64,000 bases of DNA from Corbicula japonica (Eukaryota; Mollusca; Bivalvia; Venerida; Cyrenidae). The stretch's first letter is position 1; every line of letters starts with the position of its first letter. Shown in pieces: positions 24,180-34,974 of the stretch. The DNA is taken from positions 641,501 through 705,500 of the forward strand of contig JAZAYU010000063.1 of assembly GCA_038501625.1 (NCBI GenBank), read 5' to 3'. A program made the translations under genes and the position numbers. The notes beneath the pieces are model-generated. The model ran no database searches. It saw nothing but the letters and a program-made list of their open reading frames with translations, and was not told where the DNA came from.

Positions 24180-24594
24180 GTAAAGAGTATTCAAAAGAGA
24201 TTTAGCGTTATTGGATGAGAATAAGTACTGTTTCTTTTTTATTTTACTTAGTCTCTTATTGCTTATAACTTTAACATAACTAAAGAAACTAGTATTTAAT
24301 AGAACAAGTTCGTGCTGTTTTGGGGTTTGATTATAATCACGTTATTCATTGACAAGATGATATTAAATAATTTGTTCTAAAATAATGTTGATGGAAAGTT
24401 GATTAATTGTAAAAGTCATGTCGTTTCTGATTTAACAGTCTAGAAGGACTACAAACTGCTCAGTTTTTTAATGTATTGATCGAAGTGATTAACTTTTAAT
24501 TGAACTCATTAACTTGATTGAATTGATTGACCTTACTGAATTGATTATATGGATTGATTTGATTGAAATAAATTGTTTGATTGATTATGGATTC

Positions 24595-24790
24595 ATACCA
24601 TTTTGTGGTGTTGACCATGATCGATTGAAAAGGTCGTGCCGTTTTGTGGCGTTGACCATGACTGATTGAAAAGGTCGTGCCGTTTTTTGGCGTTGACCAT
24701 GATTGATTGAAAAGGCCGTTGAGTGGCGCTTGACTATGATTGATTGAACAAGGTTGTGCCGTTGTTTGGCGTTGACCTTTCAGAGACAGG
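24595..24790 (+). repeat. 41-bp tandem array C
   Basis: This is the third array of the 41-bp GTTGACCATGA/GATTGAAAAGGTCGTGCCG unit, ending in the TTGACCTTTCAGAGACAGGC block shared by all three higher-order units. Confidence 0.9.
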
Positions 24791-25378
24791 CTGTGCTGTT
24801 TTGTGGCGTTGGCTATTGTCTCTTTGTAAAGTTAATACAAAGTATTGACATATTGTGTTTTATTTCAGAACTTAGCATGGAAAACCGAAAACTTAAGGTT
24901 TTACAGAAGGTGTTAAAACCGTAATGGTAGTCGTTAGGAGACTGTAAGGAAATCGAAAAGGGCATTTGGCATCTCTGGATAAGTATTGTGTTTTCTTAAT
25001 ATTCATTAATGTAAGAGGTACAAATGCTTATAATTTTAATATTACTTATGAATCTGAGTATTATTTTATAGAATAAGGTCGTGAGCCATTTTGGCTTCAG
25101 ACTGTAATTTACTAGATATGCCGTGTTGTTCAAAGATAAAATATTCGTTGAATATGTTTGAAAATGTTTGCCGTTTGTGGTATAGATCATTATAGATTGT
25201 ATACATTGTTTTGTTTTGTCGCGTTGGCTTTGGTCACTTTAACTTTGGTAATTTTTTATGCACTTGCAGATCGTTTTCGGAATAATCGAAATCAGTTTTG
25301 TAGTGGAATTTCAGAGATATAAATCGACTATGGAAAGTCTTTTAGATGTTTATGTCTATAGGGACAGCAAAACATTTT

Positions 25379-25512
25379 AGCGTTGATTGTTTGGTTGATT
25401 AATTGATAAGTTGATTGCTTTGATAATTTCATTAATTGATCGATTGATAATTTGATTGATAGGTTGATAAATTGGTTGGTTGGTCGATTGATTGATTGAT
25501 TGATTGATTAAG
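25379..25512 (+). repeat. GATT/TTGATAA-rich tract
   Basis: An irregular TTGATTGATT-type tract ends in a clean (GATT)5-6 run at about 25487-25510. It is the degenerate tail of the higher-order array. Confidence 0.8.
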
Positions 25513-25678
25513 GATATGTTTTTGGGCTGGGACGATAAGCCTTTGCTTTTCAGTCTGATGGTCATATTTGATAGAAATTTCAGTAAATCGTTGCAATTGA
25601 TGCGAGCATATCAACTTTTCATACACGGTGTTACCGTCCAAGCATCCTAGAAACTATTCCCTTCTTTGTTTTGCTCGA

Positions 25679-25790
25679 TTGAAATGCTGTCAAATATAAA
25701 TACCCATATCCTAAATTGTCGGTGTTTGTTGTTGAAAAGGAACATGTAATTAGTGAATAATTGATTTACTCACGACTGAAAGTGAGTAAA
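25679..25790 (+). repeat. 3' block of Helentron-like element 1
   Basis: This 112-bp block is nearly identical to 26464-26574, the 3' end of element 2. It contains GCTGTCAAATATAAATACCC, the 3' inverted repeat (25741-25762) and the terminal hairpin. Confidence 0.9.
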
Positions 25791-26574
25791 TAAAATTATT
25801 CACGTTTTACATGTTACGATTGCTGTGTGGATAGTCTATTGTGCGCATAGATATCTGGTCCGGTTTATCCTGTTGTGATCATAGTTTCCCGCCTCTCGTT
25901 TTTCTCGTGTTGCCTATATAAAGGCTGGTTGTGTATTAAAATATCACTCGAGGTTTTATATTTGACAGCGTCACTTATTTAGTTTGTGTACAGTTTCCCG
26001 CCCGCCCGCCCTTCGGTGGTTCATCGGTGTGATATATAACTTATTAATATTGATATTTCTTTCAGGTGCGCATCACAAACAGGCTTTGGCATAATGCAAA
26101 TAAGCTAGTCGTTTTAAACTGTCAGTTTTATTATATTTTTCTCAATTGAATGTTAGGAAGGAAATACGAACACTATATACATAAACATTGTTGCAAACCA
26201 AGTGATCAATAATACAAAGTGTTTTCAGCTTATACAGACAAATAGTGACAATTTCTTATATTTTTTCTTCCAAGAACAGTGATAGAGTTAACTCAGTGAC
26301 AATATTCAGATCCAAACGACAATTGAAAGCTTCATGTGTAAATTAACATCACTAACCAATTTCACGAGCACCACTTGGATTCACATTAAGATTAAGTAGA
26401 CTTTTCATTGCCAAATCAATAACGTTGCAGGCACAATAATTCGATTTTATACTGTTACAGTAATTGAAATGCTGTCAAATATAAATACCCATATCCTAAA
26501 TTGTCGGCGTTTGTTGTTGAAAAGGAACATGTTATTAGTGAATAATTGATTTACTCACGACTGAAAGTGAGTAA
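25790..26574 (+). mobile_element. Helentron-like element 2 (about 0.8 kb, internally deleted)
   Basis: It has the same 5' block as element 1 (to 25997, including TATATAAAGG at 25915-25924) and the same 3' block (26464-26574, with inverted repeat 26526-26547 and hairpin TTACTCAC 26551-26558 / GTGAGTAA 26567-26574). The interior is only about 470 bp and unrelated (CCCGCCCGCCCGCCC at 25997 onward). It starts exactly where element 1 ends, giving a head-to-tail tandem with one hairpin at each 3' end. It is a shorter relative of element 1. Confidence 0.7.
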
Positions 26575-26975
26575 GAACATTTTTATAAACGTTCCGAATA
26601 GAACAATCTCACCTGAACTTTGTTATACTATCCAAAGCGACATATTCTAGCCGCAAGAAAGGGTACCTTGACCGGCTTCCTTGCGCAATAATTTCAAAAG
26701 TGTATCGGCTGGTTTGACAGGTAAACAATTTTGGCAGTAAACAGGCTAAATAACCCCTGTTCAAAGACTGATTTACAACAATCTATCATTAAAAGTCAAA
26801 CTAAAAATTGACATTTACTTCTTGCTTCAGACCTACTCTGTACAAAAATGTCATTTAATAAGTACTCTTCATTCAAATTTCAATCAGTATTCATCCTCAA
26901 AAAGAGGACTCTTTAACTGTGTCAGTACTTCCTTATTGTGGGTAACCAAAGGGCTAAAAACTGTGTTCTCGTTCC
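26575..26975 (+). repeat. Terminal direct repeat 1, right fragment
   Basis: It matches 29878-30277 along its full length (GAACATTTTTATAAACGTTC, TCTAGCCGCAAGAAAGGGTA, ATTCATCCTCAAAAAGAGGA, AACTGTGTTCTCGTTCC) with scattered substitutions. It is the continuation of 21242-21290 after the Helentron-like insertions. Confidence 0.9.
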
Positions 26976-27632
26976 TATTTAACCAAGAAATGTTTTCAAA
27001 ACTCTAAACGAATTCATCTACACCATATTCAATGTATGCTAAGCTTAGGGGCCAAGATTGAGCATGACTGCATATAAATCAAATGAATGACAGACTATTT
27101 TCTATAGCATGTATGGACAGAAATTTCAGTAACATCCGGCCCATTTTGTAAAAATCCAAAACTCATTCTGCCATAACTGTTTTATTTATTGGAATTTTTT
27201 CATGAAATAAAAAGCACGGTAATGTACTAAATAGAATCTACCAGAAAATGAACGTGAATAATGAATTTTGCCAGAAATTTAATTTTTTGAATTTTTAAAA
27301 TTTTAATTTAAAAAATTAAATAAAAATTTAAATAAATAATTTAATTTCAGAAATATTTAAAATCTGTACCTGTCAAATTTACTGAATATTTAAAGTATAT
27401 TTTATAACCATGAAAATGAGGTGTCACTTGAAAGTTTATCATAATTTCATGCAGAGATATGATAGCTTAAAGAATGCCACTGTATGTCCCCGGCCGAGCA
27501 AATGTATTAAAATGCCAACACTAAAATAATTTAATATCTCTCTTATTTGTAACATTTTTTTTTCACCAAATAAAACATATTATCATTCATTTAATAGTAA
27601 GATTCAGAAAATGACATCAAAAATTAATTTTG

Positions 27633-27633
<1 letters not shown>

Positions 27634-27664
<31 letters not shown>

Positions 27665-27666
27665 AA
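27634..27666 (+). repeat. C21-A12 homopolymer junction
   Basis: A run of 21 C is followed directly by 12 A. Lengths of such runs are unreliable in any sequencing technology. Confidence 0.95.
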
Positions 27667-28891
27667 TCATTTTCATATTTCTCTTTTTTTAAGTTAAATA
27701 ATTATTTAAAAATTTAGTTCATATGCAATATGAAGCTGATTTTGAAATAAATTATTTATTTATCATCAATAAATGACTATCTTAATTAGCAACAGATAAA
27801 AGAGATGGCTTAGTTAACAGTTTACCCTACTCTGACCAAGACATAAGGCCGAGAAAACATCTGCTATTGTAGAAATTCTGTGGTCCAATAGCCTAGCATT
27901 CCATTGCACCACACCAGGCGATTGCATTATCAGTGGTGATTTCTAATGTCTTATTCAAATACATTCATTGGAAGCTTAAAATGCCTAATCTAGGCATAAA
28001 ATGAAGTTTATTGCAAAATTTCTTTATACCAACACTTACAGTCACGTTATTCACAACTTTAAGATGATCAGCAATGAGAGACAACAAGTCCCGACAGGCT
28101 TCAAGGTTCCACGCACATAATGATTCATGAAATAAGGCTGTGAAGATTGACAGTTCTAGCTTGAAGATACTATGCAGCAGCCTCCTAATACTGGAGACTG
28201 CAGTTTGAGTTCTCGATGGTATCCTATCCAAAGCAATTGTGGATAGAAGAAGCTTCACCACTCCAGACTATGAGGGCAGGTCTGGGACTGTTTGTATGCT
28301 GCGACCAAAGTCATCTCAGGCATCCGACCTGACATCAAAACAAGAAAACACATTAGTTATTGGCATGAAATGTGTAGACACTGAAAAGAACTGTAATGTT
28401 TTCAATCAGGACCTCCCATAGTCATCATCCTGTATCTAAAGACTGCATCAGGACCAATGTGACTGTCACAGAACAGCATAAACCACTCCAACTCCCAGTG
28501 AACAGTAGATATATCAGTCCAATGGAGTTTCTAAAATCATCAAATATCACAAAAGTTAAAACAGATGGCTTCTATAAATGCACAAAATTGATTTACATCA
28601 TGAACTGGTAAGATAAAAGTGATCCTAAACAATAAAAATTGAATCTGAAGTATCAAATCTATCGCCTCGGACAATTACCTATGGAATAGTTAGCTTTGTG
28701 TGTATGAGTCTCTTTTAAGTCTGACAGAATTTGTTTAAACTTGAATAAAATAACTAAAATTCATACATTATTGTTTTTATTTATTAATAAACCCCAAATG
28801 ATCAATCATTTACACTAAAATGTGATAGTTTCTCAATATGCTTTTCAAAACTAAGACCTTTTATATGCAATTTCGCCCATTTTACTGAAAT

Positions 28892-29017
28892 AACATGGTC
28901 ATGGACTGTCACTTTAAAGGTTGGCATGGTTATGGTCACTTTAAATAAAACAAAAAGAGTTATTTTGAGTGGCCATGACCATGCCAACCTGTAAAGAGGA
29001 CCATGACTGTGGAAACC
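28892..29017. repeat. Imperfect inverted repeat
   Basis: CATGGTCATGGACTGTCACT and AAAGGTTGGCATGGTTATGG on the left arm are mirrored by GGCCATGACCATGCCAACCT and AAAGAGGACCATGACTGTGG on the right arm. Part of the 109-codon minus-strand frame (28802-29131) comes from this structure. Confidence 0.8.
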
Positions 29018-29823
29018 TTTCAAGATGACTATAATGGAACTAGTCGCGTTTTCACGGCAGATGACTGATACTATACTATTTAATGATATTAATATTGACA
29101 AGACAGGCTGACTTCCTGTAAAAGCACTCATACTTACTTATCAACTTAACCACGGGGTAGAAAACAAAGTGCAAATGGCATAAGATCCCCCACATTTGCC
29201 CCGGTTTAAACATTTTTGTCTTTCTGTGTTGACAGAAAGTGGCTCCAGACACAAATGGTCTATTACTATACATAGTAGCTCATGGCAAACATGGGATGAC
29301 TTAAGGCTAAGGTTCAACACTGTAAACATACAAGACAGACCCACTTTAGTCTGTGTGCAAGCATTGTGTACCATCCATCAGGAAATCTGGCCTAGATAAC
29401 AGTAATTTACACCATGGATCCTTCCCTTTGGCAGCCCTACAACAAAGTATAGCAATTTTCATTCATTTGTGGTGGAGTTTTCATCCTAATTACTGGCAAA
29501 TCTTTCTTAAATCCTTTAATTTTATCTATTCAATTCAAATTGAGGATAAAAAACTTCATAACATGAACCCTTGTTAACATTTAGACCAAAAATGAAAGTA
29601 AAAATAGCTTTTTTCCAGGTCTGAACTAAAATAATATATAAAATAACAAAAAATATATATTATTATATAATAATATACATAAAAAATCAAAATTACCCCA
29701 CTGTCTAATTTAATGACATTACATCTGTCACATGTCCAACTTTCATCAAAATATCTCCAAAAATGATGAAGATATTGACATTTGAGTTTGGGCACACCCC
29801 ACCCACATTCACATTATATCAGT

Positions 29824-30277
29824 CCTAAGAACATAGTTTTCTTCCCTATATGTTTCATATTTAAGCATTTGTGAACAGAACATTTTTATAAACGTTCCGA
29901 ATAGAACAATCTCACCTGAACTTTGTTATACTATTCAATGCGACATATTCTAGCCGCAAGAAAGGGTACCTTGACAGGCTTCCTTGCGCAATAATTTCAA
30001 AAGTGTATGGTCTTGTTTGACAGGTAAACAATTTCGGCAGTAAACAGGCCAAAATAACCCCTGTTCAAAGAATGATTTACAACAATCTATCATTAAAAGT
30101 CACTAAAAATTGACATTTACTTCTTGCTTCAGACTTACTCTGTACAAAAATGCCATTTAATCAGTACTCTTCATTCAAATTTCAATCAGTATTCATCCTC
30201 AAAAAGAGGACTCTTTTACTGTGTAAGTACTTCCTTCTTGTGGGTAACCAAAGGGCTAAAAACTGTGTTCTCGTTCC
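29824..30277 (+). repeat. Terminal direct repeat 2 (intact; empty Helentron site)
   Basis: This is the intact 454-bp copy. At about 29874-29878 the sequence TTTGTGAACAGAACATTTTT is uninterrupted where the left copy carries 5.28 kb, so it records the pre-insertion target. Its ends hold the internal inverted pair AGAACATAG / CTGTGTTCT. Confidence 0.9.
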
Positions 30278-30425
30278 AATTGGTGTACAAAAATGTAAAT
30301 ATTGAGTTGCGCTCAACCCGCGATTTGGTTGCATGGGCAGTTGTATGCATTCCATTAATGCCCATGAACAGGCTTAGTCATACTGTGCCTGAAATAATAT
30401 CCATTTGTCGTGTTTGTTGGCTTTC
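30278..30425 (+). repeat. Family F, right half of the split copy
   Basis: AATTGGTGTAC leads into TGTAAATATTGAGTTGCGCT, CATGAACAGGCTTAGTCATA and ATTTGTCGTGTTTGTTGGCT, the family F blocks that should follow 21241. It also contains a small local duplication (ACAAAAATGT) and decays before the usual 3' end. Confidence 0.8.
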
Positions 30426-30764
30426 TTTTATTGGCGATGTAAATGTTGAGTTTCTAAGTGGTAAGGGTCAAAGTAATACATGTATCAGAATAAAAAATAA
30501 TCAACTGTGATTTCCTGATTGATAGCTTTTAAATTTCTATTTATATCTTCTCTTGTCTCATTAGCACAGCCTGTGCCTTCTCGGTGCCGTAAAATATTTC
30601 TTTCGTACCCTTTATTACTTTACTAGTTACTGTCATGATGTCGGTGACATTATTCATCATCTATATCTGGATTGAATATACTAGAGAATTAAGTTTAGAT
30701 AGTGTCCAGTTGTCAATACTGTCTCCTCTTGAATAATTGAAATTGTTGGTTTTGATTTGTGTAA
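30426..30764. other. Unassigned stretch
   Basis: I see no gene or repeat between the family F and family S copies. Confidence 0.45.
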
Positions 30765-30985
30765 CCTATAACCTGGTATAAACCCCAAATGGCAAAATAT
30801 TTCGCCACTGACCGTTCCAAGTCGGAAACCCATTTGGTTCTCATTTTCGTTTATTGTGTGGTGTATACTTTGAAATTGATCGTTTTATAAACATTGTTTT
30901 AATTTTTCGCTGCTTTTTGGCTGTGTGGGTAGGCTTCGTTTCCTACATTTGTCATTCTTGATGTGAATATTTCAATTTATTAGTC
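30765..30985 (+). repeat. Family S 3' copy, diverged
   Basis: It contains TATAACCTGGTATAAACCCC, GCCACTGACCGTTCCAAGTC, TTCGTTTATTGTGTGG and the TTCTTGATGTGAATATTTCA end, in family S order. Confidence 0.8.
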
Positions 30986-32780
30986 AAAAGCTGAGAATGT
31001 TTATTGCAGTAATGCCCAAAGGCTATCCATGTGGGACAGTATTTTGTATTTCATTTTTTCCTATTTTGTCATGGCCTCATTTTATATTTTATTAACTTTT
31101 TCTGATTTATCGTGTTTATTTCGGAAAAGACAAAATTAATATTCGAACTTTATATATTGATTAATTGAGATTATCGATTTAATTGCGTTGTTTCGTCTCT
31201 TAAGTTTCGTTTGCGATCGAAAAAAAGGCATTAACGTGTTTCACTTTTATCCTACTTTTAAGGAAGGATTTTGTAATAAAAATTATAACTTGTTAGAAAG
31301 CTTGCTGGACGTCAGTAAAATTAAATATATCCATGGTGAAAATATTTCACTTTTAAGGAATTCAAAATTACTTTATCTGAAAACTGAAAAGACTAAGTGA
31401 CAGACGTTTAGATGTTCAGCGAGGTTTATATGCACTCATTCTAACGAAATGCATGATCCGTGAAGAAAGTTCAATGTTAGGCATAGTTTTATCCTCAATC
31501 ACTATCACACAAATGACCTTTTACTCTGTTACTAAAATATAACATCATTAAACAAATTGATGAACAATACTACAGTGTCAGGGCAAATGTAAGCAGGCTA
31601 ATATACAGCGAATTCCGCGCGATAAAACAACCATAAAATAGTACCGGACTCAATTATCCAGCGGTATTGAACAGATTGAGTCCCTAACAAGAACAGAGAC
31701 AATGACAATAGAATATATCTAATAACAATCCTTAATTCATATGTTAAAGTTTATAGTTGTGTTATAATAAAGAACTAACGAGCTCTGTGAATACGGGAGT
31801 TTATTAATCCACTGCTACAATTGTAAACTCTTTTTGCAACATACTATCCAAGAGACCTAAAGGGCTAGCTAATTATAAAATATTCACGAAGACGCGCGTC
31901 TTATAATCATGGTTGGCACTACACTACAAAGGCCTTTTCAGCAGTTCTTATTAAGTAACCATCCATAATATGCGCGCGCGTCGTCAAGTCACACACATAG
32001 ACAGTGTGATGTCTTGCCATTGTCGAATACAGTTTTACCGGATCCGTTTGAAGTCGTTTACTCAAAACAGACATTAATGTTAACCTTTATCTTCACAAAT
32101 CGTCAACATGATACCTGTAAGGATTTGCTTATGAATTTTCAGCGGACCCATGAAATACTCTAACAATGCTGATATCTAGACGTGTAAAAATAAAACTTGT
32201 TTGTTTACCATTAATAATGGACCAGCTTAAAACAAAAGGTCATACACAGTAACAGTTGTATTTTTTATATAAAGTAAACACAATATATACTTCTTAATGC
32301 ATTCGACGAAATTATTTAGGAGAGATGTCCATTCTTTTTAGCTTGGTATTGCTTAGACAATTATAATGAGTGTTTATGTGAGTGGCTGTATTGAGTGAGC
32401 TTTGGAGTTTCATGCAATCACTACAGTAAAGATTTATTACGAAATTGTATTTGCAAAGAATTCAGTCTGCTCCCGGAGCTCATAAATAATGACACTTTTT
32501 GTCGCTCATTATTCAAGGAGCATTGCATTCCGTTTAAATCAAAACGTTATTAAGATGTTATCAGCTGCTTTGTAGAATGTATAGAATACCCAGATAATGA
32601 TAGCAAATGTCTTCATTTTGAAACATAAGCATTACGTAATTTATCAAAACAACATTTCGCGTGTATAAAAACGTTTGAAAAAGTATCATTGATAGCTGTG
32701 ATTATTTGCGGATGTCGGTAAAACTGTCTAATTATCACGGGGATCAAAGTAATTATCAGGAGAACTATTACTGTACAGTG
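30986..32780. other. AT-rich stretch, nothing recognised
   Basis: Only short open frames (70 codons at most) are present. There is a small GCGC-rich patch near 31973 (TGCGCGCGCGTCGTC). No repeat is shared with the rest of the window. Confidence 0.5.
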
Positions 32781-32922
32781 CCCAAGGTTATAAAACTGAG
32801 CATGAAAACCAGTCTCAAATCTCAAGCATCTGATTGGCTGAAATGGCGACTGGTCGCCATTTCAGCCAATCAGATGCTTGAGATTTGAGACTGGTTTCCA
32901 TGCTCAGCTTTATAACCTTGGG
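32781..32922. mobile_element. Palindromic MITE (family P), 70-bp arms
   Basis: The left arm 32781-32850 begins CCCAAGGTTATAAAACTGAG. The right arm 32853-32922 ends CTTTATAACCTTGGG. They pair over essentially their whole length around a TG spacer at 32851-32852, with GGCGAC/GTCGCC at the centre. Internal block: AGTCTCAAATCTCAAGCATC then TGATTGGCTGAAAT. Related copies are at 49275-49395, 49640-49702 and 61464-61574. Open frames reading METSLKSQASDWLK are translations of one arm. Confidence 0.9.
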
Positions 32923-33789
32923 ACCAGGTGCCATTATGATAATAAACAGTTGTTCATTATGCGTATACTGATAGATAAAGATAGATAAACATATAATTTC
33001 CAGAAACTAGACACTAACACAAGAAACAAGAATTTGAGTTTAAATGAATAAAAGAAAATTAGAATAAACTTTTAAATTATATGAAAGTATATCATATAAC
33101 TAAAATAAGATAGTTAACACATACAGGAAAAAAAGTTTATTTCCATATGCTGGTAAATACGTTTTAGTTCAGGTTTCTCAGCATAGTAATTAATACCAGG
33201 TGTCATTGATTAAAAATCTTCGTCGCATTCATGTTCACTATATAATATATGTGTGTATCTACAAAATCTAGATTCAAAATATGCATATTTTAAATCAATT
33301 TTATAATTAAACCATTGCTGTTTGATTTCAATAACAATCTGCTAAACAAGTGAATGCTTGAAATTAATTAAATTTCGCAGTGCTTCACGACCATCAAAGT
33401 TGAGAAATGAAATTACTTTTCAAGTCATTTGGAGTATTAATCATAACTGTTGATTCCACTTGATCCCATAGCAGTGGTTATGTTTCTTTGAAAATGACAA
33501 CCCAAATCAATAAGGTTGTGTTAATAATTTCATAAAAGAAAATGTGAAAGAGTGAACAAAATAATTTAATAATCACAATATAAAAGTTTTAAAGTTAACA
33601 ATAAGAAGAAGAAGGCTATAATTTTTTCTTATGATGTTTTTGAATAGAGAAACCACAAAATCATGAATGGCTTAATCTTGAAGAAAACGGTCTTATATAT
33701 CACTTTTAAAAAGTGTTTGATTCTGTGGAAACGACTGTTTTAAACAAACTGAAGAAAAAAACGCAACTGCATATAAATGTTTATTTTAT
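32923..33789. other. AT-rich stretch, nothing recognised
   Basis: No gene, repeat or structured element was recognised. Confidence 0.5.
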
Positions 33790-33925
33790 ATGACAGCAAC
33801 GGCGCCTAGCCATGTAAATCCGATTACGCTAAAGCTAGGCTAGCCGGGACAATCCCCAAAAAACTTGCGCGGATAACTCTGATAAACGTAATCATCATTA
33901 CATGTCAACGATAACCGGTTATATA
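33790..33925 (-). repeat. tRNA-like SINE, old copy
   Basis: On the minus strand: TGATTACGTTTATCAGAGTT, TTTTTTGGGGATTGTCCCGG, CTAGCCTAGCTTTAGCG, then ATGGCTAGGCGCCGTTGCTG. It matches the 38.3-kb copies through the A-box-like region; the B-box region is lost. The upstream ATAACCGGTTATCG also has a counterpart there. Confidence 0.7.
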
Positions 33926-34974
33926 CTGATAAAAGTACTGACTATTAAACGGCACATTAAGATGCAAACGTAAAGCGAAAGTTATTAGAAAAATCTGCAA
34001 TTCATTATCTCTTGCTCATGAGTGTCATATGTTTAACCAAAATGCATAGGTTTCTCTTATTTCCATTACAAGTAAGTCGTCAGTTGGTCAGTGATAATAC
34101 TCAACAAAAATACTGAAAACTTATGTTATAAATAAACGGATTACTTTTTCCAAATGATGACGAACTTTGATCTGAATAACCAGCGGGGTGTCTTAGTTAT
34201 TGTTGGATTGATAAATTTAAAACTATAATATTTCTTTACAAACTTTTGTCGATCTATGATCTATAAGAGATAGTGTACGAATACAATTTACCTGCATTTA
34301 AAACTGACATCATCAAAACATACCGAACAACTTCTATAATTGATATCCTACTAAAATCTCTTTTCCAGCTTGTGAACTATAAAAAAACATTAACTTGTTA
34401 CTTTTGATATTTTCTGTTTTCATTCTACATGTATGAACATATCTTCAATATTTAATAACAAATGGCATATAAAACCAAGTAATTCTGCAGATATTCTCAG
34501 ATCGAAATGACCATAATATGGGGTTTCGGTGCCAATTCCTTAATTTATTATTTTACGAGCTTTGACACGACGCATTATTAATTTTTGTCCAACAAAAGAT
34601 ATAATAATAAATTTTATTGTGTTTTGTTTAAATGCATGCAATTTTTATATTGTAGTTAATTTTGTCATTTGTAAAAAGGGTATTGTTATTTTCTAAAACA
34701 ACGCATAGATATGCCAAAAATATGTCTATTTTAATTGTTATTATTAGTAAAGGCACACAAGCAATATTTTATACATGTAATACAGGAAAAGAGTACACTA
34801 ATAATTCGTAAGACAACACATTAGTATTGTAGTGTGTAATGATACCATGAATAAAATAAAAAGATTGGCGTGTTTTTTCGAATCCAAAACCATCAAAATA
34901 CGTACTAATTATTAATTCATAAAATTAAAAAAAATCTTAATTTAGTAAACATTTCAGAAAGTGTCTATGCGGAT
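33926..34974. other. AT-rich stretch, nothing recognised
   Basis: No gene, repeat or structured element was recognised. Confidence 0.5.

Larger units (their letters stand above)
22545..25330 (+). repeat. Higher-order tandem repeat inside element 1
   Basis: Long units repeat with start points (the TTTCAG/ATGG boundary) near 22545, 23367, 24106, 24869 and 25315. Unit lengths are about 820, 739 and 763 bp, then a decayed shorter unit. Each holds the same order of blocks: exon-like module, GAAACTAGTATTTAATAGAA, TTTGGGGTTT, ATGTCGTTTTTGATTTAACA, a GATTGATT-rich tract, a 41-bp array, and GGCTATTGTCTC. Units 2 and 3 are very similar; units 1, 4 and 5 are more diverged, as expected when array edges decay. 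Confidence 0.85.
21291..25789 (+). mobile_element. Helentron-like nonautonomous element 1 (about 4.5 kb)
   Basis: The 5' inverted repeat (21298-21319, AATTATTCAC...TACATGTT) matches the reverse complement of 25741-25762 at 19 of 22 positions. That 3' repeat is not terminal: a hairpin follows it, TTTACTCAC 25765-25773 pairing with GTGAGTAAA 25782-25790, at the very end. Asymmetric inverted repeats plus a 3'-terminal stem-loop is the published signature of Helitron2/Helentron elements. No target duplication is apparent against the empty site at 29875. There is no Rep/helicase frame, so it is nonautonomous. The interior holds a TATA-containing 5' block and 740-820-bp higher-order repeats. It abuts element 2 head to tail. 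Confidence 0.7.
26976..29823. other. Interior of the 9-kb composite, no recognised coding sequence
   Basis: The first kilobase is A/T low-complexity with a C21-A12 homopolymer junction (27634-27666). The rest has short frames only. The best are minus-strand 27965-28261 (98 codons, starting MVKLLLSTIALDR) and 28802-29131 (109 codons, starting MSAFTGSQPVLS). Neither resembles gag, pol, integrase or transposase to me. A hairpin lies at 28892-29017. Confidence 0.6.
21242..30277 (+). mobile_element. 9-kb composite with 454-bp terminal direct repeats
   Basis: The unit is bounded by AATTGG on both sides (21236-21241 and 30278-30283) and sits in one family F copy, whose halves lie immediately outside. 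Its ends are direct repeats starting CCTAAGAACA and ending GTTCTCGTTCC. The left one is 21242-21290 plus 26575-26975, split by the Helentron-like pair. The right one is 29824-30277, intact. They differ at roughly 20 positions. The 2.85-kb interior (26976-29823) has no recognisable gag, pol or transposase. The layout fits a degenerate LTR-type or TRIM-like element, but the repeats lack TG...CA ends and carry an internal inverted repeat (GAACACAG near the start, CTGTGTTC near the end), so two MITEs moving as a composite is an alternative. Confidence 0.65.

Noticed and set aside
23050..24790. CRISPR-like array
   Set aside because: The 41-bp units are contiguous, with no variable spacers, and the genome is eukaryotic.
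21291..25997. LTR retrotransposon with 210-bp LTRs
   Set aside because: The second 210-bp block is followed by different sequence and by the same 3' block as the first unit, so it is the 5' end of a second element and not a 3' LTR. The inverted repeats and hairpins fit Helentrons better.
30124..30510. 128-codon plus-strand frame
   Set aside because: It runs from the 454-bp terminal repeat into a family F copy across their junction, so it cannot be a real gene.
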